Shown here: positions 1 through 7,400 of the stretch, piece after piece
Position numbering within the stretch: the stretch's first letter is position 1
Layout: each line of letters opens with the position of its first letter
Source of the DNA: Bacteroidia bacterium
Lineage (GTDB): Bacteria > Bacteroidota > Bacteroidia > Cytophagales > Cyclobacteriaceae
Direction: 5' to 3'
DNA length: 7,626 nucleotides
Assembly (NCBI GenBank): GCA_016650355.1
Contig: JAENVX010000010.1
Location: 1 to 7,626, forward strand
The notes under the pieces: model-generated
Database searches by the model: none
Told to the model about the DNA's origin: nothing
The model's input: the letters and a program-made list of their open reading frames with translations, nothing else
Translations under genes and position numbers: made by a program

Positions 1-86
1 AGCTTACGCCAGGTAAGATCTCCACCTCCGCCAAAGATTACAAATACTGTTGGTTTGAGTTGTTCAATTGTTTGTTTAGCTGTCAT
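1..86 (-). CDS. zwf: Glucose-6-phosphate 1-dehydrogenase, N-terminal fragment (cut by window edge)
   Basis: Glucose-6-phosphate dehydrogenase oxidises glucose 6-phosphate to 6-phosphoglucono-lactone with reduction of NAD(P)+, the entry step of the oxidative pentose phosphate pathway in the cytosol. Only 28 codons plus two bases are visible. After a short lead (MTAKQTIEQL) comes a beta strand and the nucleotide-binding signature VFVIFGGGGDLTWRKL, residues 14-29, the last residue resting on two bases. It matches the family pattern GxxGDLxxRKL; the more usual form is GASGDL. The ATG at 86-84 overlaps the gnd stop as ATGA (86-83), so zwf is probably translated by coupling to gnd and belongs to the tal-gnd-zwf unit. 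A purine-rich GGGAAAAGAA precedes the start. The rest of the protein, about 470 residues by family norm, lies outside the window. The family call is confident because both motif and gnd neighbour agree; cofactor preference cannot be judged. Confidence 0.9.
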   Translation of the reverse strand, partial: MTAKQTIEQLKPTVFVIFGGGGDLTWRK

Positions 87-1510
87 TTCTTTTCCCATTC
101 CGTATGAAACGTACCTTTGGAATCTATACGTTCATACGTGTGCGCACCGAAATAATCACGCTGAGCCTGGATAAGATTTGCCGGCAGCCAGGAACTTCGA
201 TAAGCGTCAAGATAACTGAGAGATGACATCAGCGCAGGTACCGGGACACCTAATTCAGCCCCCCGACAAACTATATAACGAAGATGTTCCTGGTTCTCTA
301 TAATCTTTTTAGATAAATCAGGATCGAGTAGTAAATTTGGTAAATCATTTCTCGTGTGAAACGCATTCTGAATGTCTTCAAGTAAACCTGCCCGAATAAT
401 ACAACCACCCCGCCAGATGCGGGCTACTGCTTCAAGATCAAGGTTATAATTATATTTATCCGACGCAACAGTTAATAATGCCATACCCTGTGCATAAGTG
501 ATGATCATGCCGGTATAAAGCGCGTGACGTAATTGGTTAAGAAATGTATTTTGATTGTCTTTAAAAATCAGCATTGGCCATTGCAAAACTTTACCGGCGC
601 TTTCCCGTTGATTCTTATATACAGACATATCTCTCATAGCGACTGCCAGGTCAATTGTTGGAATTGGCACTTGAAGTTCCATTGCGCTTTGTGAGGTCCA
701 CATTCCTGTCCCTTTCTGTCTGGCCACATCCAGAATTTCGTCGATCAGCCGTTTGTTGGTCTTCTCGTCCACCTTGCTAAAAATTTTACCTGTAATCTCC
801 ATCAAATAACTATTTAGTTCGCCATTGTTCCACTTATTATAAACATCATGTAGTTGATCATCATTTAAACCAAGTCCGCGTTTCATTAAATCATATGTTT
901 CTGATAAAAGTTGCATCATGGCATACTCTATTCCATTATGCACCATCTTTACAAAATGCCCTGCTGATCCGGGTCCAAGGTACGTCACACAAGGCAGGTT
1001 ATTTACTTTAGCAGCAGTAGCTTCGAATATCGGTCGAACGCGTTCGTAAGCCTCTTTTGATCCGCCGGGCATTATGCTCGGTCCGTGACGTGCACCCTCT
1101 TCACCTCCCGATACTCCCACACCGAGGAAATGGATACCTTTCACTGCCAGGTTATCGGCGCGCAAGTCGGTATCTTTGAAATAGGAATTGCCGGCATCAA
1201 TGATGAGATCGCCTTTGTCCAAATGGGGCAGCAAATCCTTGATGACCGAATCGACTGGAGCTCCTGCTGGGACTAGCATAATTATCGCTCGTGGTTTGCG
1301 AAGTAATTCAATAAATTCATGAATATTCTCAGCACCTTGAATATTTCTTTCCTTGGATTCACGGCGTAAGGCTTCTACTTTGCTTACATCTTTATCATAG
1401 CCAGCCACCAGGAAGCCATGATCGGCAACGTTCAGTAAAAAATTTCGCCCCATAACTCCCAGACCGATCATGCCTATTTCATTATGTTGTTTTGAATTTC
1501 TATTAGTCAT
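83..1510 (-). CDS. gnd: 6-phosphogluconate dehydrogenase, decarboxylating
   Basis: Cytosolic enzyme of the oxidative pentose phosphate pathway: 6-phosphogluconate is oxidised and decarboxylated to ribulose 5-phosphate and CO2. The 475 residues equal the normal length of the long, dimeric 6PGDH class. Visible in order: Rossmann motif GLGVMG (16-21); DAGNSYFKDT (105-114); the substrate-site stretch GVSGGEEGARHGPS (132-145); KMVHNGIEY (188-196), holding the family's catalytic Lys188 and Glu195; WNNGELNSYL; KGTGMWTSQSA; and the C-terminal QAQRDYFGAHTYER with Arg451 and His457, which contact substrate phosphate in the partner subunit in known structures. After beta strand 2 the sequence is YDKD (38-41), where NADP-dependent enzymes have NR(S/T); the acidic Asp39 suggests NAD+ use (inference). 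The ATG at 1510 overlaps the stop of an ORF fragment upstream as ATGA; only a weak purine-rich Shine-Dalgarno is seen. Downstream it overlaps zwf by four bases. Confidence 0.97.
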   Translation of the reverse strand: MTNRNSKQHNEIGMIGLGVMGRNFLLNVADHGFLVAGYDKDVSKVEALRRESKERNIQGAENIHEFIELLRKPRAIIMLVPAGAPVDSVIKDLLPHLDKGDLIIDAGNSYFKDTDLRADNLAVKGIHFLGVGVSGGEEGARHGPSIMPGGSKEAYERVRPIFEATAAKVNNLPCVTYLGPGSAGHFVKMVHNGIEYAMMQLLSETYDLMKRGLGLNDDQLHDVYNKWNNGELNSYLMEITGKIFSKVDEKTNKRLIDEILDVARQKGTGMWTSQSAMELQVPIPTIDLAVAMRDMSVYKNQRESAGKVLQWPMLIFKDNQNTFLNQLRHALYTGMIITYAQGMALLTVASDKYNYNLDLEAVARIWRGGCIIRAGLLEDIQNAFHTRNDLPNLLLDPDLSKKIIENQEHLRYIVCRGAELGVPVPALMSSLSYLDAYRSSWLPANLIQAQRDYFGAHTYERIDSKGTFHTEWEKK

Positions 1511-1772
1511 GGTTTTACTTTCATTCTCTTAAGTACTTCATTTGCAAAAATTGTTGTCAATTCCGAAGCAGCGCTTGATTTCAAATCTTTCATTAGAGTT
1601 ACGAGCAAATCGTTGAAGCCATTCTATGTTCGTGCCTGTAATTTTTTGTTTGTTCATTGTTTTACCTCCGAAGAACTTTCAACGGCAGATTCCGTTCTAA
1701 TAACATCACTCACAATGCACCGAGCTTATTTATGGATGCGGTCAGCTTTCCTACAAAAGGTTTTACTTCCAT
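1507..1772 (-). pseudogene. Broken or frameshifted small gene between tal and gnd, unidentified
   Basis: I do not recognise a family. The minus strand carries four short open stretches joined head to tail. Fragment a (1772-1710, 20 aa) begins MEVKPFVGKL. Fragment b (GTG, 1713-1654, 19 aa) overlaps it as GTGA. Fragment c (ATG, 1657-1538, 39 aa) begins MNKQKITGTN and overlaps b as ATGA. Fragment d (ATG 1593-1507, 28 aa) ends RMKVKP and overlaps the gnd start as ATGA. Fragments b and d share one frame, separated only by an in-frame TGA (1656-1654) and TAG. The part of that frame after the TAG reads like a genuine amphipathic helix (NGFNDLLVTLMKDL, then ASELTTIFANEVL). Alternatively one +1 shift after codon 12 of fragment c gives an intact product of about 50 residues ending at gnd. 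Best explanation: a small operon gene damaged by indels or stops, or a sequencing error. A chain of real miniproteins is possible but less likely. Confidence 0.4.
1664..1669 (-). promoter_or_regulatory. Strong Shine-Dalgarno before the small ORF at 1657
   Basis: The minus strand reads GGAGGT six bases before the ATG at 1657-1655, an ideal spacing and a stronger site than the one in front of gnd. It argues that translation once started, or still starts, inside the tal-gnd gap at MNKQKITGTN, whatever the fate of the downstream reading frame. In the other frame the same bases encode Ser-Glu-Val, so the match could be partly chance. Confidence 0.55.
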
Positions 1773-1786
1773 CGCTCTTTTTCTAA

Positions 1787-2905
1787 TTACTCTGATGACT
1801 TTTTTGTTAAGCTCTCCATCAGCTTGTCAAATGACTCATCGAATTTTTTGATACCCTCGTCTTCAAGTTGCTGAGTCAACTTGTTGATGTTGATACCAAG
1901 ATCCGGCAATCTTTCAATTGCCCAGTTTGCTTCTTCGATATCTTGTACAAGGCGTGATTTTGGATCGCCGTGATCACGGTAGGCATCGATGGTTTTAAGC
2001 GGGACTGTGTTTACAGTGTCCGGCCCGATCAGCGATTCAATATATTTAATATCACTGTAGTCCGAATTCTTTGTACTTGTACTAGCCCAGAGAAGCCGCT
2101 GTACGAGAGCGTCTTTATCAGTCAGTTTCTTAAATCTATCACTATCAAAAATCTCTTTGTAGATTTGATAAGCCGCCTTGGCACTGGCTATGGCAATTTG
2201 CCCGTGAACTTTCTTCGCAATTTCTGTTTTCTCTCCATCTTGTTCTAGGAATTTCTCAACCAGCGGATCTATAAGGGAGTCAATACGACTTAAAAAGAAG
2301 CTGGCTACTGAGGCAATATGTTTCAATGGCTTCCTATGTGCTACGCGCTCTTCGAGACCTGCAATGTATGCTTCTGCAACCTGTCGATAACGGGGCAACC
2401 CAAATAGCAAAGTCACGTTTACATTGATTCCTTCGCTAATAAGTTGCTGGATTGCAGGTAGACAATCTGACGTTGCCGGAACTTTAATCAACACGTTTGG
2501 CCGGTTCAGTGCTGTCCACAATCGACGGGCTTCTTCAATTGTACCTTTGGTGTCGTGCGCTAAATGAGGGTTTACCTCCAGGCTGACATATCCATCTTTT
2601 CCGTCAGTTTTTTCATACAAGTTCCTGAACTCGTCAGCTGCATTCTGTACGTCAAGCTGGCTGAGAGTCTCATAGATTGAATTAACATCTTTTTTCTGAA
2701 GGTTTAAGTTATGAATGTCATGATCGTAAATATGGCTTTCTGCTATCGCCTTCTCAAAGATGGACGGATTCGAGGTCATCCCTCGTATTCCATCTTCCTC
2801 GATCAAACGTTGAAGTTCACCGCTTGCAATCAGTTCACGCCTAATGTAGTCGAGCCAAATTGATTGACCGAGCGTTTCCAATTTTTTCAAAGGATTGTCT
2901 TTCAT
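1787..2905 (-). CDS. tal: Transaldolase
   Basis: Transaldolase moves a dihydroxyacetone unit from sedoheptulose 7-phosphate to glyceraldehyde 3-phosphate, giving erythrose 4-phosphate and fructose 6-phosphate, in the non-oxidative pentose phosphate branch. The 372-residue length and motif set fit the longer actinobacterial/cyanobacterial-type transaldolases rather than the roughly 317-residue TalB type. Visible: QSIWLDYIRREL near the N-terminus with the active-site Asp19; GMTSNPSIFEKA (42-53); YVSLEVNP (106-113); LIKVPAT (139-145) with the Schiff-base Lys141; NVTLLFG after about residue 160; and FFLSRIDSLID in the second half. The ATG at 2905 has a clear AGGAGG (2913-2918 on the minus strand) seven bases upstream, which fixes the start. 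It is the first gene of the apparent tal-gnd-zwf unit; no conventional promoter stood out in the AT-rich upstream DNA. The C-terminal tail ESLTKKSSE is low-complexity, and I see no fused phosphoglucose isomerase domain, as some bacteria have. Confidence 0.95.
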   Translation of the reverse strand: MKDNPLKKLETLGQSIWLDYIRRELIASGELQRLIEEDGIRGMTSNPSIFEKAIAESHIYDHDIHNLNLQKKDVNSIYETLSQLDVQNAADEFRNLYEKTDGKDGYVSLEVNPHLAHDTKGTIEEARRLWTALNRPNVLIKVPATSDCLPAIQQLISEGINVNVTLLFGLPRYRQVAEAYIAGLEERVAHRKPLKHIASVASFFLSRIDSLIDPLVEKFLEQDGEKTEIAKKVHGQIAIASAKAAYQIYKEIFDSDRFKKLTDKDALVQRLLWASTSTKNSDYSDIKYIESLIGPDTVNTVPLKTIDAYRDHGDPKSRLVQDIEEANWAIERLPDLGININKLTQQLEDEGIKKFDESFDKLMESLTKKSSE

Positions 2906-2972
2906 TATTCTTCCTCCTAACTTGAAAAATTAACCTTTTTAATATTGATGTTATTTTTAAATTAGAAACAGC

Positions 2973-3001
2973 TTATTAATAATAGATTAATAATTATTAA
3001 T
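2973..3001. promoter_or_regulatory. AT-only palindromes upstream of tal
   Basis: Two perfect palindromes lie back to back: TTATTAATAA (2973-2982) and ATTAATAATTATTAAT (2986-3001). They sit roughly 70-95 bases upstream of the tal start codon, in the gap between usp and tal. They could be a binding site for an AT-recognising regulator, a curved upstream element, or simply chance in very AT-rich DNA. No well-spaced -35/-10 pair was found next to them, so the tal promoter remains unplaced. Confidence 0.25.
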
Positions 3002-3090
3002 GTATTGCACACATAAATTTATCCCACAAATTTGGAAACCATACATACTCGCGATAAAAGTTATTAAATAAGTTAAATAATTATGTTTTC

Positions 3091-3576
3091 TCATTTATTT
3101 TGTTTAGTCGGTATAATAAAAAGCGGTAGAGAAGTGTGATGTAAAACTTTTTCCGCAACACTGCCCATAAGTATATTTTCCAACCATCTCCTGCTGTGTG
3201 AGCCCATAACTATAATATCAACATTCAATTCCTCGGCAGTCTTTATTATGGTTTCGGCACAATCACCTTCTTTTATAAGGGTTTTAATTGTTTTGTCAGC
3301 AAGGTGGCGTTTTGATTTATCCAGAAATTGTTGAGATGCTTCTTTCAGTCCTTCAACGGTTTTTAGTTGTATTAGTTTCAAATTAGAGTAACCGGTAAAA
3401 CCCATTATAGAAGAATAATCTGCGGAGGAATAATAGATCGAATCTATTATCACATGCAATAATATAACTTTAGCTTTCATGGCTTTTGCCAATGAGAAAC
3501 CTGTTTCTGCAACTTTTTGTGCAGTTGGATTATAATCCAACGCTATCAAAACTTTTTTCATTTTTTTTGTTTTCAT
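3091..3576 (-). CDS. Universal stress protein (UspA family)
   Basis: Single-domain Usp of 161 residues, within the usual 140-165. Usp proteins are cytosolic, often dimeric, alpha/beta proteins; many bind ATP and support survival under starvation or redox stress, but the exact task of this one is unknown. Visible: the first strand KVLIALDYNPTAQKV with Asp14, which contacts adenine in ATP-binding members; AKVILLHVI (35-43); IKEGDCAETI (101-110); and the C-terminal nucleotide loop VMGSHSRRW...MGSVAEKVL (123-144). The loop keeps Gly125, Gly138 and Ser139, but the second Gly of the classic G-x2-G is Ser128, so ATP binding may be altered. The ATG at 3576 overlaps the stop of the upstream TPR gene as ATGA (3576-3573), implying coupled translation. 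A second Met at codon 6 (3561) is a possible alternative start and would give the more typical N-terminus MKKVLIAL. Confidence 0.93.
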   Translation of the reverse strand: MKTKKMKKVLIALDYNPTAQKVAETGFSLAKAMKAKVILLHVIIDSIYYSSADYSSIMGFTGYSNLKLIQLKTVEGLKEASQQFLDKSKRHLADKTIKTLIKEGDCAETIIKTAEELNVDIIVMGSHSRRWLENILMGSVAEKVLHHTSLPLFIIPTKQNK

Positions 3577-3845
3577 TGTTTATCACTTTTATTTTTTAGT
3601 CTATCAAAATTGAAAAAATCATTTCTTGCACCTTCAATATCTCCCATATCAATTTTCACTGTCGCGCGATTAAAATAAGCTATAGGATTAAATGAATCAA
3701 CTTCGACAGCTTTGTTAAAATTTTCCAGTGCTTCTTTAAGATCTCCTTCATCAGCTAATAAGGTCCCTTCCTTGCAGTATTCTTTTGATAAAAGGAAATA
3801 ATATGAAGAAGAATATTCTCTAATTATTTGAGTTTTCTCATACAT
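3573..3845 (-). CDS. Small TPR-repeat protein
   Basis: A 90-residue protein with no signal peptide or membrane segment. After a polar, Tyr/Ser-rich N-terminus (1-20) it has two tetratricopeptide repeats: KEYCKEGTLLADEGDLKEAL and onward (about 21-54), and IAYFNRATVKIDMGDIEGAR and onward (about 55-88). The typical TPR positions are present: small residues at helix packing sites, the A-helix Tyr/Phe, and Pro54 between repeats. Two repeats are too few for a large scaffold, so it probably binds one partner, perhaps the Usp encoded next to it (inference). I chose the ATG at 3845. A GGAG lies three bases upstream, rather close. A TTG at 3854 in the same frame would add three residues but has no visible ribosome binding site. 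The gene is first of a two-gene unit with usp, overlapping it by ATGA, and has its own promoter upstream. Confidence 0.8.
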   Translation of the reverse strand: MYEKTQIIREYSSSYYFLLSKEYCKEGTLLADEGDLKEALENFNKAVEVDSFNPIAYFNRATVKIDMGDIEGARNDFFNFDRLKNKSDKQ

Positions 3846-3881
3846 CCGCTCCAACTAAATAGATCAAAATAACTCCATTTA

Positions 3882-3910
3882 ATTGTAGTAAAAGGAAATA
3901 AAATTATTAA
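3882..3910 (-). promoter_or_regulatory. Candidate sigma70-type promoter for the TPR-usp unit
   Basis: On the minus strand a -35-like TTAATA (3910-3905) and a -10-like TACAAT (3887-3882) are separated by exactly 17 bases. Transcription would begin near 3875, leaving a leader of about 30 bases before the ATG at 3845. The weak -35 box abuts the dyad at 3910-3947, in the same arrangement as the csbD promoter, so an activator bound to the dyad may compensate for it. Confidence 0.55.
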
Positions 3911-3947
3911 TAGTCCAAAAGGATGGAAAAGGAACTACATCTTTTGG
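3910..3947. repeat. Dyad repeat copy 1, upstream of the TPR-usp promoter
   Basis: Imperfect inverted repeat with arms CCAAAAGGATG (3915-3925) and CATCTTTTGG (3938-3947), 12 bases apart. It aligns without gaps to copy 2 (4331-4371), with about 30 of the first 35 positions identical. The arm centres are about two helical turns apart, as expected for a dimeric DNA-binding protein. It abuts the -35 position of the TPR-usp promoter. It also lies about 105 bases beyond the csbD stop, so a transcription terminator role is a weaker alternative; no T-tract of the usual kind follows the stem. Confidence 0.7.
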
Positions 3948-4051
3948 TGAATCAGTGGATAAGTCTTTCTATATTTTTTACTAAAACTTTTCTTGCCGTT
4001 TTCGTTTAAATTACTTTTTTAATTTGCACAACTGGGTTGGTAAAGAAAGCG

Positions 4052-4237
4052 TTAGAATCCCGAATTCATTTTCAGCAATTCTTTCTTAGTCTTTCCAAGT
4101 TTATTCTGTAATTGTCCCATTAGTTCTTTTTCCTTCCCTCTCTGGGAAAGTAAATCATCATGAGTCAGGTTTCCGAATTGTCGTGTTATTTTACCAACCA
4201 CTACATTCAAGTTACCTTTAATTATAAGAGAATTCAT
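4052..4237 (-). CDS. CsbD family stress protein
   Basis: A 61-residue protein of the CsbD/YjbJ family, whose members are small, abundant, hydrophilic proteins induced by general stress in many bacteria; their biochemical role is unknown. The family layout is complete: an N-terminal IIKGNLNVVVGKITRQFG (about 5-22, matching the VKGKWNQIKGKVKEKWG pattern), then NLTHDDLLSQRGKEKELMGQ (about 23-42) and a C-terminal NKLGKTKKELLK helix. The hydrophobic residues VVV replace the more usual polar ones in the first helix, but the spacing of Gly, Asp-Asp and the second Gly-Lys is kept. The ATG at 4237 has AAGGAAGGA about eight bases upstream. It is monocistronic by spacing (about 180 bases on one side, over 200 on the other) and has its own strong promoter with an adjacent dyad. 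Confidence 0.85.
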   Translation of the reverse strand: MNSLIIKGNLNVVVGKITRQFGNLTHDDLLSQRGKEKELMGQLQNKLGKTKKELLKMNSGF

Positions 4238-4302
4238 TTTATCTATCCTTCCTTATTGTAATTGATAAACCCTACGTTTCTTTGAGTCAGTATTCCGATA
4301 AT

Positions 4303-4331
4303 ATTATATGATGGAATTTTGGATTTTTCAA
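4303..4331 (-). promoter_or_regulatory. Strong sigma70-type promoter for csbD
   Basis: On the minus strand TTGAAA (4331-4326) and a perfect TATAAT (4308-4303) are separated by exactly 17 bases. Transcription would start near 4296, giving a leader of about 58 bases before the csbD ATG at 4237. The -35 box touches the end of the dyad at 4331-4371. This form is unlike the TAnnTTTG promoters of classic Bacteroidetes, a hint about lineage. Confidence 0.7.
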
Positions 4332-4371
4332 TAGACCAAAAGGATGAAAAAAGGACTACATCCTTTATTTG
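4331..4371. repeat. Dyad repeat copy 2, upstream of the csbD promoter
   Basis: Second copy of the element at 3910-3947. Its perfect arms AAAGGATG (4339-4346) and CATCCTTT (4359-4366) flank a 12-base centre; the outer CC of the left arm has no partner on the right, where the copy diverges. It directly abuts the csbD -35 box. It also lies about 48 bases after the stop of the glucan synthase gene, so it may double as a weak terminator hairpin. The shared position relative to two promoters favours an operator. Confidence 0.7.
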
Positions 4372-4418
4372 TTAAGAGGAAGTATTTATTGAATGACCGG
4401 AGAGAATTAACACGTTGA

Positions 4419-7400
4419 TTAATTGGATGAGCCAATCCGTACTATTTTTATTTCTATCGCATGTTCCTGCCGGTCGTCAACTAGTGAAATAACCTTATCA
4501 TCATTCTCCGCTCCATCAACTGTTACATTTAAATCATCACCAGTTCCATGTATCTGGAGAATTGTGATGTTATAAATCGTTTCCCGATATCGGTAGGATA
4601 CTTTATACGATTCCCAATCAGCCGGGATGCATGGCTTAATGTACAATTTGTCTGCTTCAAGTCTCAGTCCAAGGAGTGATTCTACAATAAGCCGGTACAA
4701 CCAGCCTGCAGAACCCGTGTACCAAGTCCATCCGCCGCGACCAATATGTGGTGCAAGAGCATAAATGTCAGCTGCAACTACATAAGGCTCTACCTTATAT
4801 CTGGCAATTCCGTCCTGAGATTTTCCATGGCTCACAGGATTAATTATTGCAAATAGTTCCCATGCAAGTTGACTATCGCCTAAATCGGCAAACGCCATTG
4901 CCGCCCAGATCGCGGCATGTGTATACTGTCCGCCATTTTCTCTTACGCCGGGGACGTAACCCTTAATATAACCGGGATTTAGATCCGATTTGTCAAAAGG
5001 GGGATCCAAAAGTTGGATCAATAAATTGTTCCTGCGAACAAGAAGTTTATCCAGCGCACTCATAGCTAAGTGCGAACGTTTTACATCGCCTGCACCAGAA
5101 AGTACTGACCAACTTTGCACTATGGAATCAATTTTGCATTCCGGATTACTCGTCGATCCGAGCGGTGAACCATCATCGAAATAAGCGCGACGGTACCAAT
5201 CGCCATCCCAACCATTCTTTTCTAAATTCTGAGCTAGGGTAGCGGCTTCTCTTTGACAGAGTTCAACAAAATGAATGTCTCCTTTCGTACTGGCAATCTT
5301 TATGAACTGTATTAGTACTTTATAGAGGAAAAAACCCAACCAGACACTTTCCCCTTTACCATGATTGCCGACCATATTCATTCCGTCGTTCCAGTCACCG
5401 CCTCCAATTAGCGGTAAACCATGCTCACCAAATCTAAGCCCTCTCTGTATGGCTCGTACACAATGCTGATACAAACTACCGGTTTCTTCTGACCTACTTG
5501 GAAGTTCATAGTACGAGTCATTCTCTGCATTTACTGCCCGCCCTTCCAAAAAATTTGCGCGTTCATCTAGAACGCCAGTATCACCGGTACCTATTACATA
5601 ACGGCTCGTCGCTAAGGGCAGCCATAAAAAATCATCCGAACAATGAGTTCGCACACCGCGGCCGGATGGCGGATGCCACCAATGTTGTACATCCCCCTCA
5701 AGGAATTGACGGCTTGCGCAGAGTAGTAAATGTTTTCTTAAAATACCCGGCTCTGTATGCAGAAGTGCCATTACATCCTGTAACTGATCACGAAAACCAA
5801 AAGCTCCGCCGGATTGGTAATAACCGCTTCTTGCCCAAATTCGAGATGCTAAAGTTTGGTACAATAGCCATCCGTTCGTAAGTACATTTAAAGAAGAATC
5901 GGGTGTATTAACCTGCACCGCTCCGAGAGTGCGATTCCAATACTTATGTACTCCTTCTAATGCTTGTCGAGCTGCATTTGATCCATGGAAGCGTTTAACA
6001 AGTTTTCCCACCTCATCGTAATTATTGCCAACACCGAGTTTGAAGATAATCTCACACTCTTGTCCATCATCGAGCTCGAAAACAACCTGGATAGCAGCGC
6101 AAGGATCCAATCCCGCCCCTGTCTTACCCGAAAGATGAGAACGGGTCATCGCTGCCGGATTTTGAAGTGTGCCGTTTCGTCCAAGGAATTCGGTGCGGTC
6201 GCAGCTAATTGTATTAGGCATCTCGTCCGTTTGAAAAAAGGCAACCCGATTGGAGAATTCCAAATTGTATGAATTTCGTGCACAGAGCGCCCCATTCCTG
6301 GAATCAATTTCGGTTATCACGTGCATGGCCGATTTCGGTCGTAAATCACCCAACACCAGTTCCACATATCCTGTAGAAGAGAGTTTCCTGAATTTGCCTG
6401 ACTCATTCCATATTTTTAAAACCGAAAACTTTATTGATGCATCCATTGCAACATAGACCCACAGTTCAGATCGGATACCTCCCTCTGTATGTTCAAAAAC
6501 GCTGTAACCAAAGCCATGGCGGCTAACATAGTTTCCAACACCACGCCTGGGCAGGGGGGTTGGTGACCAAAAATGCCCAGTTTCCTCATCACGAATATAA
6601 AAGGATTCTCCGCTTGAATCGCTCACAGGGTCATTATTCCAAGGTGTAATGCGAAACTCGTGGGCGTTCTCGCTCCAGGTATAAGTTGGACCGCTCTCTG
6701 AAACAACGGATCCAAAACTCGGGTTTGCCAGTACGTTGATCCATGGTGCTGGAGTCACTTGTTTGCTCGAGGTCGTGATAATGTATTCACGCCCATCAGG
6801 TGTGAACCCACCATATCCATTGAAGAAAATCAGGTCATTGCGGAACAATCCAGAGTCATCCGGCTGGCTGACATGGTAGGTTTTAATCCTCTTAAAACGC
6901 TGTACTGAAAATTCTTTTCTACTCCGGGGATTGGTTTGTGCTTCGAGAGTTCCACGTCTATCCGAAATGATAACGCGTGCAACAGTTTGTATAAGAATAC
7001 GATCCTCGTCTGATATCTGGTCTGCTTGCCGAACAAATACGCCGCCCGGTCGATCAATATAATTGGCTTCGGCGCTTGCAGCAATTAGCCTCAATATTTG
7101 TTCTTGAAGCTGCTGCCGGTAACCGGCGTGATCTTCGTTCCAGATTACTAGATCAACTGCAAATCCTTTCATCCTCCAATATGCATGAGCCTGTATCATC
7201 TGTAACACTAATTTGATATTAGCCTGATCCTCAATTTGCAAAAGAACGATTGGTAAATCTCCGGAAATGGAATAAGCCCATAGACCGGATTGTCCTCTAC
7301 GATTTTTTATAATGATACTAGGATCGGCACGAAGGAAAGAATTAGCATAGATGACTGAATTTGCGAGGCGCCCATAAAGTTGCGCATCGGCCTCCGTAGC

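Noticed and set aside
1085..1276. Plus-strand 63-codon ORF inside gnd
   Set aside because: Antisense to a fully conserved stretch of 6PGDH; its peptide resembles no family and it lacks a ribosome binding site. The same applies to plus-strand ORFs at 1657-1851, 1970-2248, 4990-5184, 5498-5881, 5985-6272 and 6250-6456.
1654..1656. In-frame TGA in the tal-gnd gap as a selenocysteine codon
   Set aside because: A TAG follows 27 bases later in the same frame, and TGA acts as a normal stop for gnd and usp; nonsense or frameshift decay is simpler.
1787..1900. Transaldolase-phosphoglucose isomerase fusion
   Set aside because: The tal frame ends at 1787 soon after the last conserved transaldolase segment, and the downstream fragments show no isomerase motif.
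3024..3045. Possible third copy of the stress dyad upstream of tal
   Set aside because: Only short scattered matches (GGAAA, TACAT) and no flanking promoter at the required spacing.
4008..4025. Hairpin AAATTA-N6-TAATTT after csbD as a terminator
   Set aside because: Stem is six A/T pairs only, too weak, and no clear T-tract follows on the minus strand.
4405..4424. AATTAA...TTAATT inverted repeat over the glucan synthase stop codon
   Set aside because: Six A/T pairs with an eight-base loop inside AT-rich sequence; not distinguishable from chance.
6830..7084. Minus-strand 84-codon ORF in a second frame of the glucan synthase gene
   Set aside because: It lies wholly within conserved GH94-family coding sequence and its peptide shows no recognisable domain.
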